The position numbers were made by a program, and so were the translations under genes. 64,000 nucleotides of DNA from Brachionus plicatilis (taxonomy: Eukaryota; Rotifera; Eurotatoria; Ploima; Brachionidae). Below the pieces are notes generated by a model, which was not told where the DNA came from, ran no database searches, and saw nothing but the letters and a program-made list of their open reading frames with translations. Below are positions 22,466 to 33,902 of the stretch, in pieces (within the stretch, counting starts at the first letter, position 1; each line of letters begins with the position of its first letter). The stretch covers positions 65,491 through 129,490 of the forward strand of contig QEOQ01000121.1 in the NCBI GenBank assembly GCA_010279815.1. Direction: 5' to 3'.

Positions 22466-25400
22466 ATGCCTAAAGTTTGGAGGCGTTTGCAGCGAATTGG
22501 CAAAAAAGCCACTAAATATAAATTCACCACTTTTGGTCATGCTGTCTCAATAAATTGTGTATCAAAATGGCAGCCAAACCAAGTGTGTATTATATGGGCT
22601 CATCGAAATAGAAAGTATCAGTCACGGGTATTTTAAGATTAGACAAAAAAGCTTGCATGGATTAAAATTATTTTTCAGTATTCAAAATGGGAGCCAGGAC
22701 TGACCAATGTCTACGAAGGCACTGTGGAATGGGATGGATTAGTAGATCAGCTTGAATTTGATGTGACACTTTATAGGGCAATAAATGAGACTGATTATGA
22801 AGAGAAAGAATGGACTCTGATGATTGAGAGTGTAGTTTTTTATATCCAAATGGTAATAAAAAAAATTAAAATGCTTTAAAGGACAATGCAGATGGTAAAA
22901 AACGTTTATTGGCAACCGGAAAGTTTAATCTAGAGAAATACGCAAGTATGGAGCCTTTTCATCAGACAGAGGTTCAAAATTTTGCTCTAAAACCAGCATC
23001 AAGCAAGATTAAGTCAGTGACTGTATCTTTTCAAATTGGGTGCCAATTTATCAAAGAAGGCAAAGCAACGTAAGCTTTTTATTTCATTATGTTTAGTTTA
23101 ACTAACACAGATTTTAAAAATATTAAAGATTTCTTGTTCATAAATTTAAATGAATTCTTATAATTACCTAATTCCTGTTAGTCTAATTTACTTTTAAGCA
23201 AAATTTTAAAATTCAATAAATAGTTTTATTTAGTTGATTTTAAAATTTTACCAAATGTCACTCTGATTGAGGTGAAAATTGACTCAAGTCTAGGTCCTAC
23301 ATAGTTTGAAATAAAAATTTTGTTAGAATTCTTTTTACTGACCGGTTCAACTTTTTAAATATCTAAATCATATTGAACAATACCAAAATATGAAAAACTT
23401 AAAAACTAAGTTCAAAAGTTTCTGGGGCATAAATGATTTAGGCAATTTTTTTTTGTAACTTAATTAAATTTTCCCATGCGTTTTTAAACCAAAATTTGGT
23501 TTTAACCTCATAGTTTTCGGTGAATAATCAAATGATGAAAATTGAGCTCTTTATCAAAACAAATATTAATTAATCAAAAATTTGTTTTTAGTTCAACTGT
23601 TATTATGAATAGAATATATAATAAAATAAACACATTTTAAGCAAGAGTAGAGAATATTTTTTTTTAATATTTTAAAAATAGAATTTCTAAGAAAATTTCA
23701 AAATATTTTTTAAAACTGTCAGGATATTTCAGCAGAGAAAAGTGATTCGAGATTTTTAGTTTAAATTAAAATTAAAAAGTAAATTTTTGAAATGTTTGCA
23801 TAAAATATTAAATTTAGATTAGCCTATTTCTATTAGAAAAATATAAAAATTTTCTATGAATAATTTTTGAGATCGTCGATTGAAAAAAAGCGAAATTCTT
23901 TAATTTTTCAAATTTATTAAAATATTATTTTATCTCTCAAGCATTAATGAATAGAATTTTTTTTTTGTATGTAGGCCATTCAATTTTTTTGATCTGGTTT
24001 TTTCAAGAATTAAAATTTTAATTTTTTCTTATTCAAAAATCGGTTTTGTGAAATTCAATATCATTTTGCATTCACGAAACTAATTTTAAACTTTTAGATA
24101 AAAATTAATTCAATTTTTTTCATTTTGTTCTGTTCTTTTGTACTGAACTTCACAAAAACCAAAAATATGAATGAATGAATTATTATTTTTTCGATATTCA
24201 TATTTTAATATTTTATATGAAATTTCTAATCTAAAATTGAAAATTAATAAAAGATTGTTTAAGATTTTTGAAAAAAAAATTTAAAAGGCTAAACTTTTAA
24301 ATAATTTTATTTTAATAAAACAATCAAAAAATAAAAAAGCAAAAACTAATTTTATAAAATTCAGATTAAGTTTATTATTTCAATTATATTAATTTGGTCC
24401 ATGTTATTCAAAGGTTTAATAGAGAGGCGATCTGACACAGTGGTAACTACACTGAGTTGACCTTTAAAACCCTAATTAATTAAAATTGCATTATTTAAAC
24501 TTAAAAAAATTAGATTTTTTCACCAATAGTCTAACCTATTGTTTAAACAGATACACGATATTTATTGGAAATCCTCCTCAAAAAAAACGAAGCGTAGAAC
24601 CTTTAGACTATATTAATAAAAATTTTAAAACGAATTTAAACTTTAAAAAAATAAGCGAATTAAAAAATAATGTTTCATCTAACTGTACGGTTTAAAGAAA
24701 AAGATAAATAGAAAAACATTCATTATATTGATTATATTTTTATAAAATTGAATGTTAATTTAGAATTCTTTATTTTCTTTTTCTCAATTTTTAATTTACA
24801 ATTAATATCACCGAATTGCTGATTAATTGGAATGTGAATTAATTAGGTAAATTATTCGTGTATAAATTTAAAAGATTAAGATTAATTAAGGGAGACTGAA
24901 TTTAATGGTTTTTTAAAATCTTTTTCTATCTTTCAGTTGTCGTTCGTTGGTTATCCAAAGTTTGTTTAAATATAACCAAAGTATGAAATATTTAAATAAA
25001 TTTAATTTCAAAAAGATTTCAAAAGAAATTGAAAAGACAAAAATAAGAAATAATAATAAATCTAATAATATTGATATTTAATTTGATTATTTATTTTAAT
25101 TCTTTTGAATTTTGTTTCATAAAGTCCAATTTGTCGAATTTATTTTTGAAAAAAAATTAGAATTATTTTTTTCACTTTCTGTATATAAATTCGAATTTTA
25201 CATTCCTCATCCAATTTAGAAATAAATTATTTTTGTTAAATGTTCAGTAATTAGTAGAGATGTTTTTTTAAAAACACTCTTTATTTAACTAGTTTTTATT
25301 TATTTATTTGTTGAAAATTAACCTCCAAATTAATTGTTATTCTGAAAAATAATTCTTTTTGTGTCATATTATAAAATTAAGAATTTTACAATTATATAAA

Positions 25401-28400
25401 AAAAAACTATGAAGAAACAATTGAATCGGTTAGGCCATCTTTAGTATTGAACTGTGACTCAAGATTCTTCTTTAACTAGTATATGAGAAACAAATGAAAT
25501 TAGTGCTTAAGTCTCGTTAATTTTATTGGAATCTGAATGCAAAAAAATAAGTCAGTGGCTAAAATGAAATGAAATTTGATGGGTGATTTAGCTGCAGCTT
25601 ATCTCTTATCTAATAGCAATAAAAATTGAAAAGAATTAGGTCTTGAAAATTGCTCAAAAATTTTAAAATATATTTGAGTAAAATAATTTTTTCAAGAAAA
25701 GCCTAAATATTTTAAAGAAGTTGAAAATTTAGATCAAATTTCAGATTTCCAATGGTCAAACCAGCTAAAAAACACAATTAGATTTCATTTCAGTTTTAGA
25801 AATCAAAATCCTTTTTGTAAAATTTAAAAATATAGTTTTGAACCTTAAAAAATAAAAATTCAAAATCAAATTATATCGAATTTGAAATCTCAAATTTGAT
25901 CAAAAACTCTAGTTTGTTTAAATTGTTAAATATTTTTTTTTAGGTGTTGTGAAATTCAAATACAAATTGAACAAAAATTCTTCCTTTTTTGATGAATTAA
26001 AATCAAAGTTAATATAATATACTTAAAAAATACTGCAACAAAGTGCAACTTACTTTGTTGCATCTTTTTTATAAAAAATACTTTTTCTCATGCTTAAATA
26101 AGACAAAAAATTAAATATCATTAATATTTAAATTGATTATTGGTTTAATTTACCAAAAAAAAAGAAAATAATTTATTTATTTTGGGCAATAAAGGTGCAA
26201 CAAAGTAAGTTGCACTTTGTTGCAGTATATTTTATCAACTTTGATTTTAATTCATCAATAAAGGAAGAGTTTTTGTTCAATTTGTATTTGAATTTCACAA
26301 TACCTTTTTTTTAATAATTAATAAATTCATATTATAATGAAAATTTTTAAATTCTTTTAAATATTCTAAAACTTATTATATATTTTGGATTATTAAAAAA
26401 TTAATAAATTAAAATAAAAAAATATATTATTGTATCAGAAATAAAGTCGATTTTCAACTAAAATTTTTTTTTAATTTTATATGATCAAACTTTAAGGTAT
26501 TTTTCTCTTCAAACGAGTTTTCTTAAATATTTATTTTTAACGAATTTCAGCTCTTATAAGTCAAGTTTTTAATTATGGCAAGATTGTCAGTTGAAATGCT
26601 CATTAAATTTAAGTGAACAAAAATTTTTAAGTTGGTCCAAATTTTAAGATTAATTAGCTTTTTAATTAAATTCGTTTTTTGTTAAAGGGATGAAGACATG
26701 ATAAGCATTGCTTCTTATATGTCAACTGCTTCAACGGCAACTAACACATGTTCAAATATTTTATCTGAGCAAAAGTATGATGGTCAAGTGTTATCTAGCG
26801 AAAATAGTTCAAAAAAAAATTTTCATTTGAGGGAAAATAATGATATACTTGAAAACGAAGAGCTAGATATAGACTCTTATTTTGACCACAATTTTAGCGC
26901 CAAATTGGACAACATTGCCTACAATTTTATGGAAAGCACAGCAAATAGTACACTGACCCAAGCTTCAAACACACATCAAGTCATTCCTCATCCAATTATA
27001 AAAAAAAGTCATAGTTCTCAAGTTAAATCTTCATTTTCGGGATCAAACTTAGCAAAAATGACATCCTTAAAAAATTTGACTCCATCGCATTCTAAACAAC
27101 ATATCAAAATTTCAGAAAATAGTAATAAAAATGAATCAAAAGAATTAAATCCTTTCTTGGAATCAAATGAACTTGAGGAAAAAGATACACATATGATTTC
27201 TGCTAATCCATTTGAGGACGAAGCAAATGAAGATTCGAATCCATTTTTTAATGATGATTCATCTGAAACAACTACTATTGAACTAGATAATAACTTTAAT
27301 ATAAAATTAAGCTCCAAAAATAATCAAACAAATGAAAAAGATACAAACAACAAGACAAGCAAAGATTTGCTTGATTGGTGTAAGGAAATCATTCAGTGTT
27401 CCAAGTTATTAAGTCACAAAATGCTGAGCGACTTAGAGGTTAATGACTTTACTGGATCATGGACAAATGGTATTGCTTTTTGTGTCATTATACATCACTT
27501 CAGGCCAGACTTAATGTAAGTTTAAATACTTCTTTTGGTATAAAAAAAAATTAATAGATTCATGAATGGGCAAAAAATAAAAATAATAGACTTTTGCGGC
27601 TGTTTAAGATATTTTAATTGATAGTTCAATATTTTATGTACTCTAAGAAATGTAGGTTCTGTGTTCTTGGAACTTAGAGATCTCGTGATTTAGTAAATTG
27701 GGAACTTTTTTACTGTCTAAATAAATCAACCATTCAGCCATAAAAATATGCCAGTATTGGCAAAACCGGGGATCAGGGCCGATCAAAAATAAGGCCGTGG
27801 ACGTCAGTACAACCTAAGATTTCTAGGATAAAAGAAAGTTTTATTTAAAGTTTCATAAAAAGTTTTAATTTTTTCGATTTGATTTATTAGAATTAAAAAA
27901 AAATTTAAAAAATTTCCAAAAAACTGCAATTGAAAATATTTTTTTGTATTAATTACAAAGATATAAAATAATTGTGGAAATTTTCTTTAAAAAATTTTGA
28001 ACGAAATATATTTAAAAAAAAATGGGTAAAATAAATTTGTTTTTATTATTAGAATTAATTGATCAAATTAGCAAAAAAATCAAAAAAATACTATTTAATT
28101 AATTAGACTTGTTTTCTAAGATCGATACTATTCTCTCAAAGAAACATCTAAACTAATTGTGCTATAGATTGAAAATAATTTAATCATAGCTTCTTCCTTT
28201 TTTGATTTCTGATTTATCTCTTGCAAACACTTTTATCTGTTCACTATAAGAAACTTTTAAATCTTGTTCTTTTAACAAATGATTCACTAATCTGTTAATA
28301 TTTGGATGATCAACAATATCCTGCGCAAGAGCCTTGTGCCATGATTTAAAATATCCCTTGGCTTAAAAATAAAAGAAAATTTCGATGTAAATTTTTCGGT

Positions 28401-31224
28401 GAAAAATTTCGATGTATGTTTTCGATAAAAAATATTCCGATAAAACGTGATAGTGCCGTAAATCAAAATGAAACAATATTTAAATGGAATTTAATTTATC
28501 ACATGCCTTGGAATTAAATTTAAAGAACATTCTCGTAGAAATTAATTTTCGACCTATAATTTTTTTGTTCTATAAATTATGTCACCAATTAATCTCTATC
28601 TAAAATCCGTTTTAATAAACAGTATTTATTAATTTAATTTAATAAAAATTAGAATACTTTCATACATTCAAAAATAAAAAATAATAACAAGAGTGTAAAA
28701 AAAAATCAATCAAATTCTAAAGCGTTTCTTACCTTAGGTGGACGACCTGGTTTCTTTTTTGCTGGTTTATTTAAAATTAACTACCTCATCCTCAACTTTC
28801 CTTTTTCTTGGAATTCCACGATCTCATTTTCCTTTAGCCTCATTTTGAGCACTAATTTCTAGTTGGTATTCGTTAGATTTGAGAGTCTATGAACCATCAG
28901 TTTTTGATATGTTTCGATGTGAATCGTTCCTGGGAAATGTTCAAGTTCAGTATTATCGTTAAATACCTTAACTTTATCCCATTTTAACTTTTTTTTGGCA
29001 TTTTTAATTTTTTTAAAGTAATTTTAGAAAAAATAATATCTATACTACAATTTTTTTATACTATAGTTGCAAATGTTATACTTAAAAAAACAAATAAATT
29101 TATGCTACATTTTATTTTCTTATTCTATAAAGTTTTTCTTTATTCTATAGTTTTTTTTGTTATTCGTCAAAAGCCATCGTCCAATTGTATTTTTAAAAGT
29201 TTTAATATTTTCTTTAAAAATAAATGCTTCTTTAGTTCTTTAAAAAAAAAATATTTTTATTTTTATTTTTCAACAAAAGCTTAACTTTATGAGTTATGTG
29301 CTATTTTATTTATTTTCAATGAATACATTTTTATCCGAATTGATTCATCATCTCTCTACAAGAATTTTAGGGATTATTTTTTTTAAAACTCTACTAAATG
29401 TTCAAATCTCTATGCACTCTTCTTCTACTCTATTAGCAAAAAAATGAAATACCAAGCTCCTTCATGCTTAATTACTATTATACTTTAGCTTACAAAAAAT
29501 CTAATTTTTAAAAATTAAATATTAAATGAAAAATAGATCAGTGCAAAGAATCACGATAGAAATTACAATCAAAGTCATAAGCTTTTAATAAATAAAGCTC
29601 CATATTTAAAAAGAAAAAGCTTTTATAGCTTTATAAATAAAACAATTGAGAAAATGTCATATTTAAACTTAATGTTGAATAGCTCTTTTTTCGACTTTTC
29701 CTTAAAAAAGTCTTTTTTAATTTTGATCTTTTATCTATTTAAGCAATTTGAATGAACTGAGTGAAACGGACTGTAAGTCAAATTTAAAGCAAGCATTCAA
29801 CGCAACAGATAAAGAATCCATAGTTAGGGTGGTTGATTATGCCGATTTTTTAAACCGAAAAAACTTGGATCGTCTGTCCATTATGACTTATTTGTATCAA
29901 ATTAGAGAAAAGTATGATCCATCTAACCCATGTGCATACAATATATCCCCAAACTCAAAAACGCTGTCTTCATTAAATCAAGAAGCGAAAGTTAAAAATT
30001 TTTCGAATTTTTCTGCAACTCCGAACTCTACTCAAAAGAAAAAAACAACCATAAATGTAAATAAAGTTAATACTTTGGTCAATAATCAGCAAATCACAAA
30101 CTCATTTTTTAACCCTTTTGATTCGGATGAGGACAACTTAGTAAAAGAAAACAAGATAAAGCAAAACAATAAGGGAATAATTGAAATTAAGTCGCCCAAA
30201 GAGACCAAAAGTAATCATCAGAAAAAACAAACTGCCGATAGAAAGGTTAACTAAAGAAAATTAAAATGAATTTAAATCAAATCATTTTCAATTTTGTAGA
30301 AGTCTTCAGAAAAATTTTCAAAATTTTTGACACCAAAAAGCAAGACACTAGCTCCAAAAAAGAATACTTCTAGTGACGAATTGATTGATAGTGCTAAGAA
30401 ATTAATGGAACGAAACAAAGTAGAGCAAAATAAAATTAATTTTAAAATTTTGATAATTTTTTTTTAGAGTTTTGAAGAAAATGATGAATTGAGAAAAAAA
30501 GTTGACAAAATAATTACCGAGTCAAAATATACACTTAGAAAGCCCTCGGAAGACTTTATCAAGTCAACTAATCCATTTGAAGATGAGGACGAAAACCTGG
30601 TCGGAACTGAGTACATCAACCAAGAGATTATCAATTTAAAACAAAAGCAAAATGAACTTGATGAGAAAGGAGGCCTAATAGAAAAACAACTGAGATCCAT
30701 TATGAAAAAGACAAGCGCTGAGGAAGGTATTAAAGTAAGCGAAAAGGACAAAAAACTCGAGGACAAGTTGTTAAAAGAGTGGTTTTTGTTGGTGAACGAA
30801 AGAAATGTTTTGCTACATCAACAACAAGAACTTGAACTACTGTAAAATAATTAAATTTGAAAAAAATTTATTTTTTAAAAATTTTTTAAAAATAAGTCAG
30901 AATGAAAAAAGTTTGGAAAAGCGGTATCAAATCTTGAGTGATCAACTTAGAAATTTGATGCAGATAGAAGATAACCTAAAGACCGAAGAGCAGAAAAAAA
31001 CTGAAAGCGTTCTCTTCAATGAGCTTATTAATTTAGTAAACAAACGAAATGAATTAGTACTGCAGTTAGATGAAGAAAATAAATTGTAAGAAAAACACAC
31101 TTAAATATTATTTAAAACAAACTTAATTCTATTTATAAGATTAAATGAAGGCGAATGTATAAATGAATATATTGTTAATAAATCCACTTTTCAGCCGAAA
31201 GAAAGCCAATGTGTTGTTCAATAG
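22466..31224 (+). CDS. ehbp1: EH domain-binding protein 1 (EHBP1): NT-C2, CH and bMERB domains with a CaaX box
   Basis: Nine exons (22466-22627, 22679-22831, 22882-23069, 26688-27515, 29744-30245, 30300-30419, 30468-30841, 30897-31085, 31140-31224) give 866 residues. EHBP1 links endosomal membranes, EH-domain proteins and Rab8/Rab10 to actin. The N-terminal C2 domain (VWRRLQRIGKKATKY, KWQPNQVCIIW, FIKEGKAT) spans residues 1-170. Five NPF motifs (NPFLE, NPFED, NPFFN, NPFDS, NPFED) are the expected EH-domain ligands. The CH domain is split by intron 4 (LLDWCKEII...IAFCVIIHHFRPDL | INLNELSE...LSVMTYLYQ-like LSIMTYLYQIREKY). The bMERB coiled coil covers exons 7-8 (EWFLLVNERNVLLHQQQELE, LINLVNKRNELV). 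The last four residues are CVVQ, a farnesylation-type CaaX box. Introns 3 and 4 are 3.6 and 2.2 kb; the rest are about 48-55 bp. All phases agree. Confidence 0.95.
24551..24695 (+). other. Possible alternative terminal exon of EHBP1 inside intron 3
   Basis: After an acceptor-like TTTAAACAG at 24542-24550 there is an open stretch of 48 codons containing FIGNPPQKKRSVEPLDYIN and ending in a stop at 24695. Its phase fits the donor of EHBP1 exon 3 (two leftover bases). Splicing exon 3 to it would give a short C2-domain-only protein. Base composition is slightly less AT-rich than the surroundings. There is no homology support, so this is a hypothesis only. Confidence 0.25.
25942..26305. repeat. Foldback element, complete copy in EHBP1 intron 3
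   Basis: The left arm (25942-26072) and right arm (26190-26305) are reverse complements. Outer ends read TTGTGAAATTCAAATACAAA, and the inner ends contain GCAACAAAGTGCAACTTACT. The loop is about 120 bases. The element shares its outer arm with the copy at 16635-16920, showing a dispersed family. No coding capacity. Confidence 0.8.
27516..29743 (+). other. EHBP1 intron 4, 2.2 kb, splits the CH domain
   Basis: The intron starts GTAAGT and ends TATTTAAG. It contains a minus-strand transposase-like relic (28190-29010), described separately. The rest is AT-rich; a stretch near 27750-27830 is less AT-rich but has no frame. Confidence 0.7.
28190..29010 (-). pseudogene. Transposase-like relic with AT-hook motif in EHBP1 intron 4
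   Basis: On the minus strand several broken frames look coding. At about 28372-28193 an open stretch reads KGYFKSWHKALAQDIVDHPN followed by INRLVNHLLKEQ and a stop. This resembles the region downstream of the catalytic core in MULE-like transposases (a His-rich W.kal...HP.i..l..eq pattern). Upstream on the same strand, near 28760-28727, is KPAKKKPGRPPKVR, an AT-hook-like motif. Near 28980-28880 is LEHFPGTIHIETYQKL. Stops interrupt the blocks. The superfamily call is tentative. Confidence 0.4.
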
Positions 31225-32231
31225 AGACTTTTTAGCATTAAGTTTCCATTATTTTTTCATTACTCTAATTTTAATGTAAAGCAATTATTTATAATCATTT
31301 TTAAACAAATTTAAAATTTAGACAACATATTTAAAAATATATCAATAAATTTTAGAATAATTATAAGATTAATTTCGAAAACTTTTTTAATTTTTTTTGT
31401 GCTCCAAATTATAGACCATAGCTGGACAATTTTTATTTTAAATTCAATAATTGCTTCAGAGAGATTATTTTTTCTTGGCTATTTTTTACCTTCTCATCAA
31501 GAATATCATATAAAATAATTCTATGTCAAAATAATTTGTGAATTTAATCATTGATATTTAAAATGAACATAAAAAGCAAAATGAAAAGTTGTGAAATTAA
31601 TAGGATGAAAGATTTAATAAAACTGGAAAAAATTCAAGTTCTATTGATAACTTTTTGTAAAATAAATTAATTGAAAAAGTAAATAAAAAGAATGAGAAAA
31701 ATTTAAAATTACTTCAATAGTTTTTTTTAGTTTAAAAATGAATATGTTTCCAATGACAACTCGACTAGAGAGTGATTGATAAAATTTTTTAAGTGAATCA
31801 TTCACACTAATACCCATTATTAGTCAAAAATTTTAAGTTCAAACTAAAAATTGTTTTTTCATTTTTTTGATATTTGATAAATTTTATTCAATAAAAATAT
31901 AAAAAAAAAATTCTTTATTTTTAATACGTTGACTCAAAGATAAATTTTTTATCTATGAAACAAAATAAGATGACTTTTTATCTATGAAACAAAGAAAGCT
32001 CCAAAACGTTAAACCAATTCCATTTGAAAATAATGGAATAGAGCTGTAAGTTATTTTTAGGCTTTTGGTACGAGTAAAATTTGGAAAGATTGAATTAAAA
32101 TCAATTATGAACTGGTGAGAGCTAAATTTTATTCCGAGATACGTCTTTTGAAAAGTTAAGGTCTAAAAAAATTTAAAATAATTAAAAATAAAGAGTACAT
32201 CAAAAATAGAAAATGCTCAGATTTTAAAAAA
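31225..32231. other. Spacer between EHBP1 and tRNA-Gly
   Basis: This is 1 kb of AT-rich sequence holding the EHBP1 3' end. A 19 bp direct repeat, TTTTTATCTATGAAACAAA, occurs twice within about 31948-31994. No coding frame is supported. Confidence 0.5.
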
Positions 32232-32302
32232 TGCACTGGCCGGGAATCGAACCCGGGCCGCCCGCGTGGCAGGCGAGCATTCTACCACTGAACCACCAGT
32301 GC
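32232..32302 (-). tRNA. tRNA-Gly (anticodon GCC)
   Basis: The minus strand folds into a standard 71-nt cloverleaf. The 7 bp acceptor stem GCACTGG/CCAGTGC is perfect. The A box reads TGGTTCAGTGG, the anticodon loop is CTGCCAC with GCC, and the B box is GGTTCGATTCC in a fully paired T arm. The discriminator base is A. It has no intron. It lies about 150 bp upstream of GSTZ1 on the opposite strand. Its GC content is conspicuous against the AT-rich surroundings. Confidence 0.97.
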
Positions 32303-32448
32303 TTATCTAGATTTTTTTTAATATCAAAATAAATTTTTCCTTTATCTAATCAAATCATGTTTTTTTAGAAACAACGCTATTTAAAATTTATTTTTAAAAT
32401 TTTCAGACAACAACACCCTAAATATTTTCAATTTTTGCTGAAAAAAAA

Positions 32449-33514
32449 ATGGCATCTCAGGTATTTTCAATTAAATTTTTATTCACGAAATTAGAAAAAA
32501 CAAGATAAATTTTTTCCTAATTTGATAATTAATTTACTTTATGTTTTAAAATATTTCTTAATAGTCAAAAATTCTCTTTAATTATAAATTAAATTTAATT
32601 TAATTATTAATTTATTATTATCGATAATCTTAGTTAAAAATAATTTCTAACCACTCTTTTAAATATTTAGCCTGTTTTATGGAATTTTTTTCGAAGCTCG
32701 GCTTCATGGCGAGTCAGAATAGGTACAAAACGTTCTTCATTGCCAAAATAATTCAGCCAATTTTTTTATGTTTTTTTCCATAGCCTTGGCACTAAAAGGA
32801 ATTGACTATGAATATAGAGCGGTGAATTTGTATACTGACGAACAGGTAGATACTGTTTGTAGAAATTAAATTACACCTCAATTTTTAAAAAGCTAAGCGA
32901 AGATTTCACCAAACTAAATACCAAACAAGAAATTCCCATTCTGGAAATAGATGGAATTCGTCTTACGCAATCAGTAAAAACTATTTTTTATAATTTTAAT
33001 TAATTTTTAATTATTAATTAGCAATTTTATTTTATTATTATTTTAACGATTTTATTCAAAGTTGCCAATAATTGAGTATATAGACGAGACGAGACCACAT
33101 GAACCTAGAATATTGCCCCAAGATCCAGCTAAACGCTGTAAAGCTCGAGCTATCGCTGAAATAATAAATTCTGGTATTCAGCCATATCAAAATACAAATG
33201 TTTTAAAGCGTTTAGTTTCCGAAATAGGAGAAGAGAAAAAAAATGAATGGCTTCAGCATTATTTGACTAAAGGATTTCGCGCCATCGAAGCCGCTTTGGC
33301 AGAATCAAGCGGAACATATTGTGTAGGAGATGAATTGACAATAGCAGATCTTTGCTTAGTCCCTCAAGTATACTCTGCTCATAGATTCAATGTTAGTCTA
33401 AAAGATTTTCCAAATGTTTTGAGGATAAATGCTGAACTTGAAAAACTGCCAGCTTTTCACAAGTCTCATGCTCACAGACAAATCGATACTTTTGCCGAAT
33501 ACAGAGAAAATTAG
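32449..33514 (+). CDS. gstz1: Maleylacetoacetate isomerase / glutathione S-transferase zeta
   Basis: Five exons (32449-32460, 32671-32722, 32784-32845, 32893-32973, 33062-33514) give 219 residues; human GSTZ1 has 216. The enzyme converts maleylacetoacetate to fumarylacetoacetate in tyrosine breakdown, using glutathione. The thioredoxin-fold N-terminal half has PVLWNFFRSSASWRVRI and ALKGIDYEYRAVNLY. The glutathione-site EIPILEIDG and TQSLPIIEYIDE follow. The helical C-terminal half contains AIAEIINSGIQPYQN, GTYCVGDELTIADLCLVPQV and a final RQIDTF. The usual SSCSWRVRI signature is SSASWRVRI here, so the active-site cysteine is alanine. The first exon is only four codons (MASQ), set by phase and by the ATG just upstream of the GTATTT donor. 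Introns 2-4 are 61, 47 and 88 bp. Confidence 0.95.
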
Positions 33515-33902
33515 ATTAGTTTTTTTTTTTTTTATTAAATAAAACACAGAAAATTGAATTCTATTTTAAAATTTATTATTTTTGTCATAATAAAATGAAT
33601 TTTTTTGTTTAATTTTATTATCAAAAGTTTAACATAAAATTTACAAGTTAAAATGTTGAGAAATTTCAACGAAAAAAAAAACGAAAAATTTTAATTTGTT
33701 CGAAATAGTTTGATTTTTTTGCTTTAAAAAAATTTACAATATCCGAAATTATTTGAGTAAACATACAAAATGGTTAGATTTCAATTTTTAATTTTGACAA
33801 ATCGAAAATTCCCACAGAAATGTTCATAATGCGATTTATTTAAATCGTATAACTAAAAATTTATGACAAACTTTATTATAAAACATTTTAAAATATTATG
33901 AT
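33515..33902. other. Convergent 3' gap between GSTZ1 and SH3BP5
   Basis: The two genes converge here. There is a poly-T/AATAAA-rich stretch right after the GSTZ1 stop (AATAAA near 33538), which could serve polyadenylation. Nothing else is visible. Confidence 0.4.

Larger units (their letters stand above)
23070..26687 (+). other. EHBP1 intron 3, 3.6 kb with foldback element and a possible alternative exon
   Basis: The intron starts GTAAGC and ends GTTAAAG. It holds the foldback element at 25942-26305 and a coding-looking stretch at 24551-24695, described separately. A short tRNA-like block at about 24428-24475 is also present. The remainder is AT-rich without recognisable content. Confidence 0.7.

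Noticed and set aside
29102..29284. 60-residue open frame in EHBP1 intron 4
   Set aside because: Composition is almost only Phe, Ser, Lys, Ile and Tyr, as expected of random AT-rich DNA, and there is no splice context.
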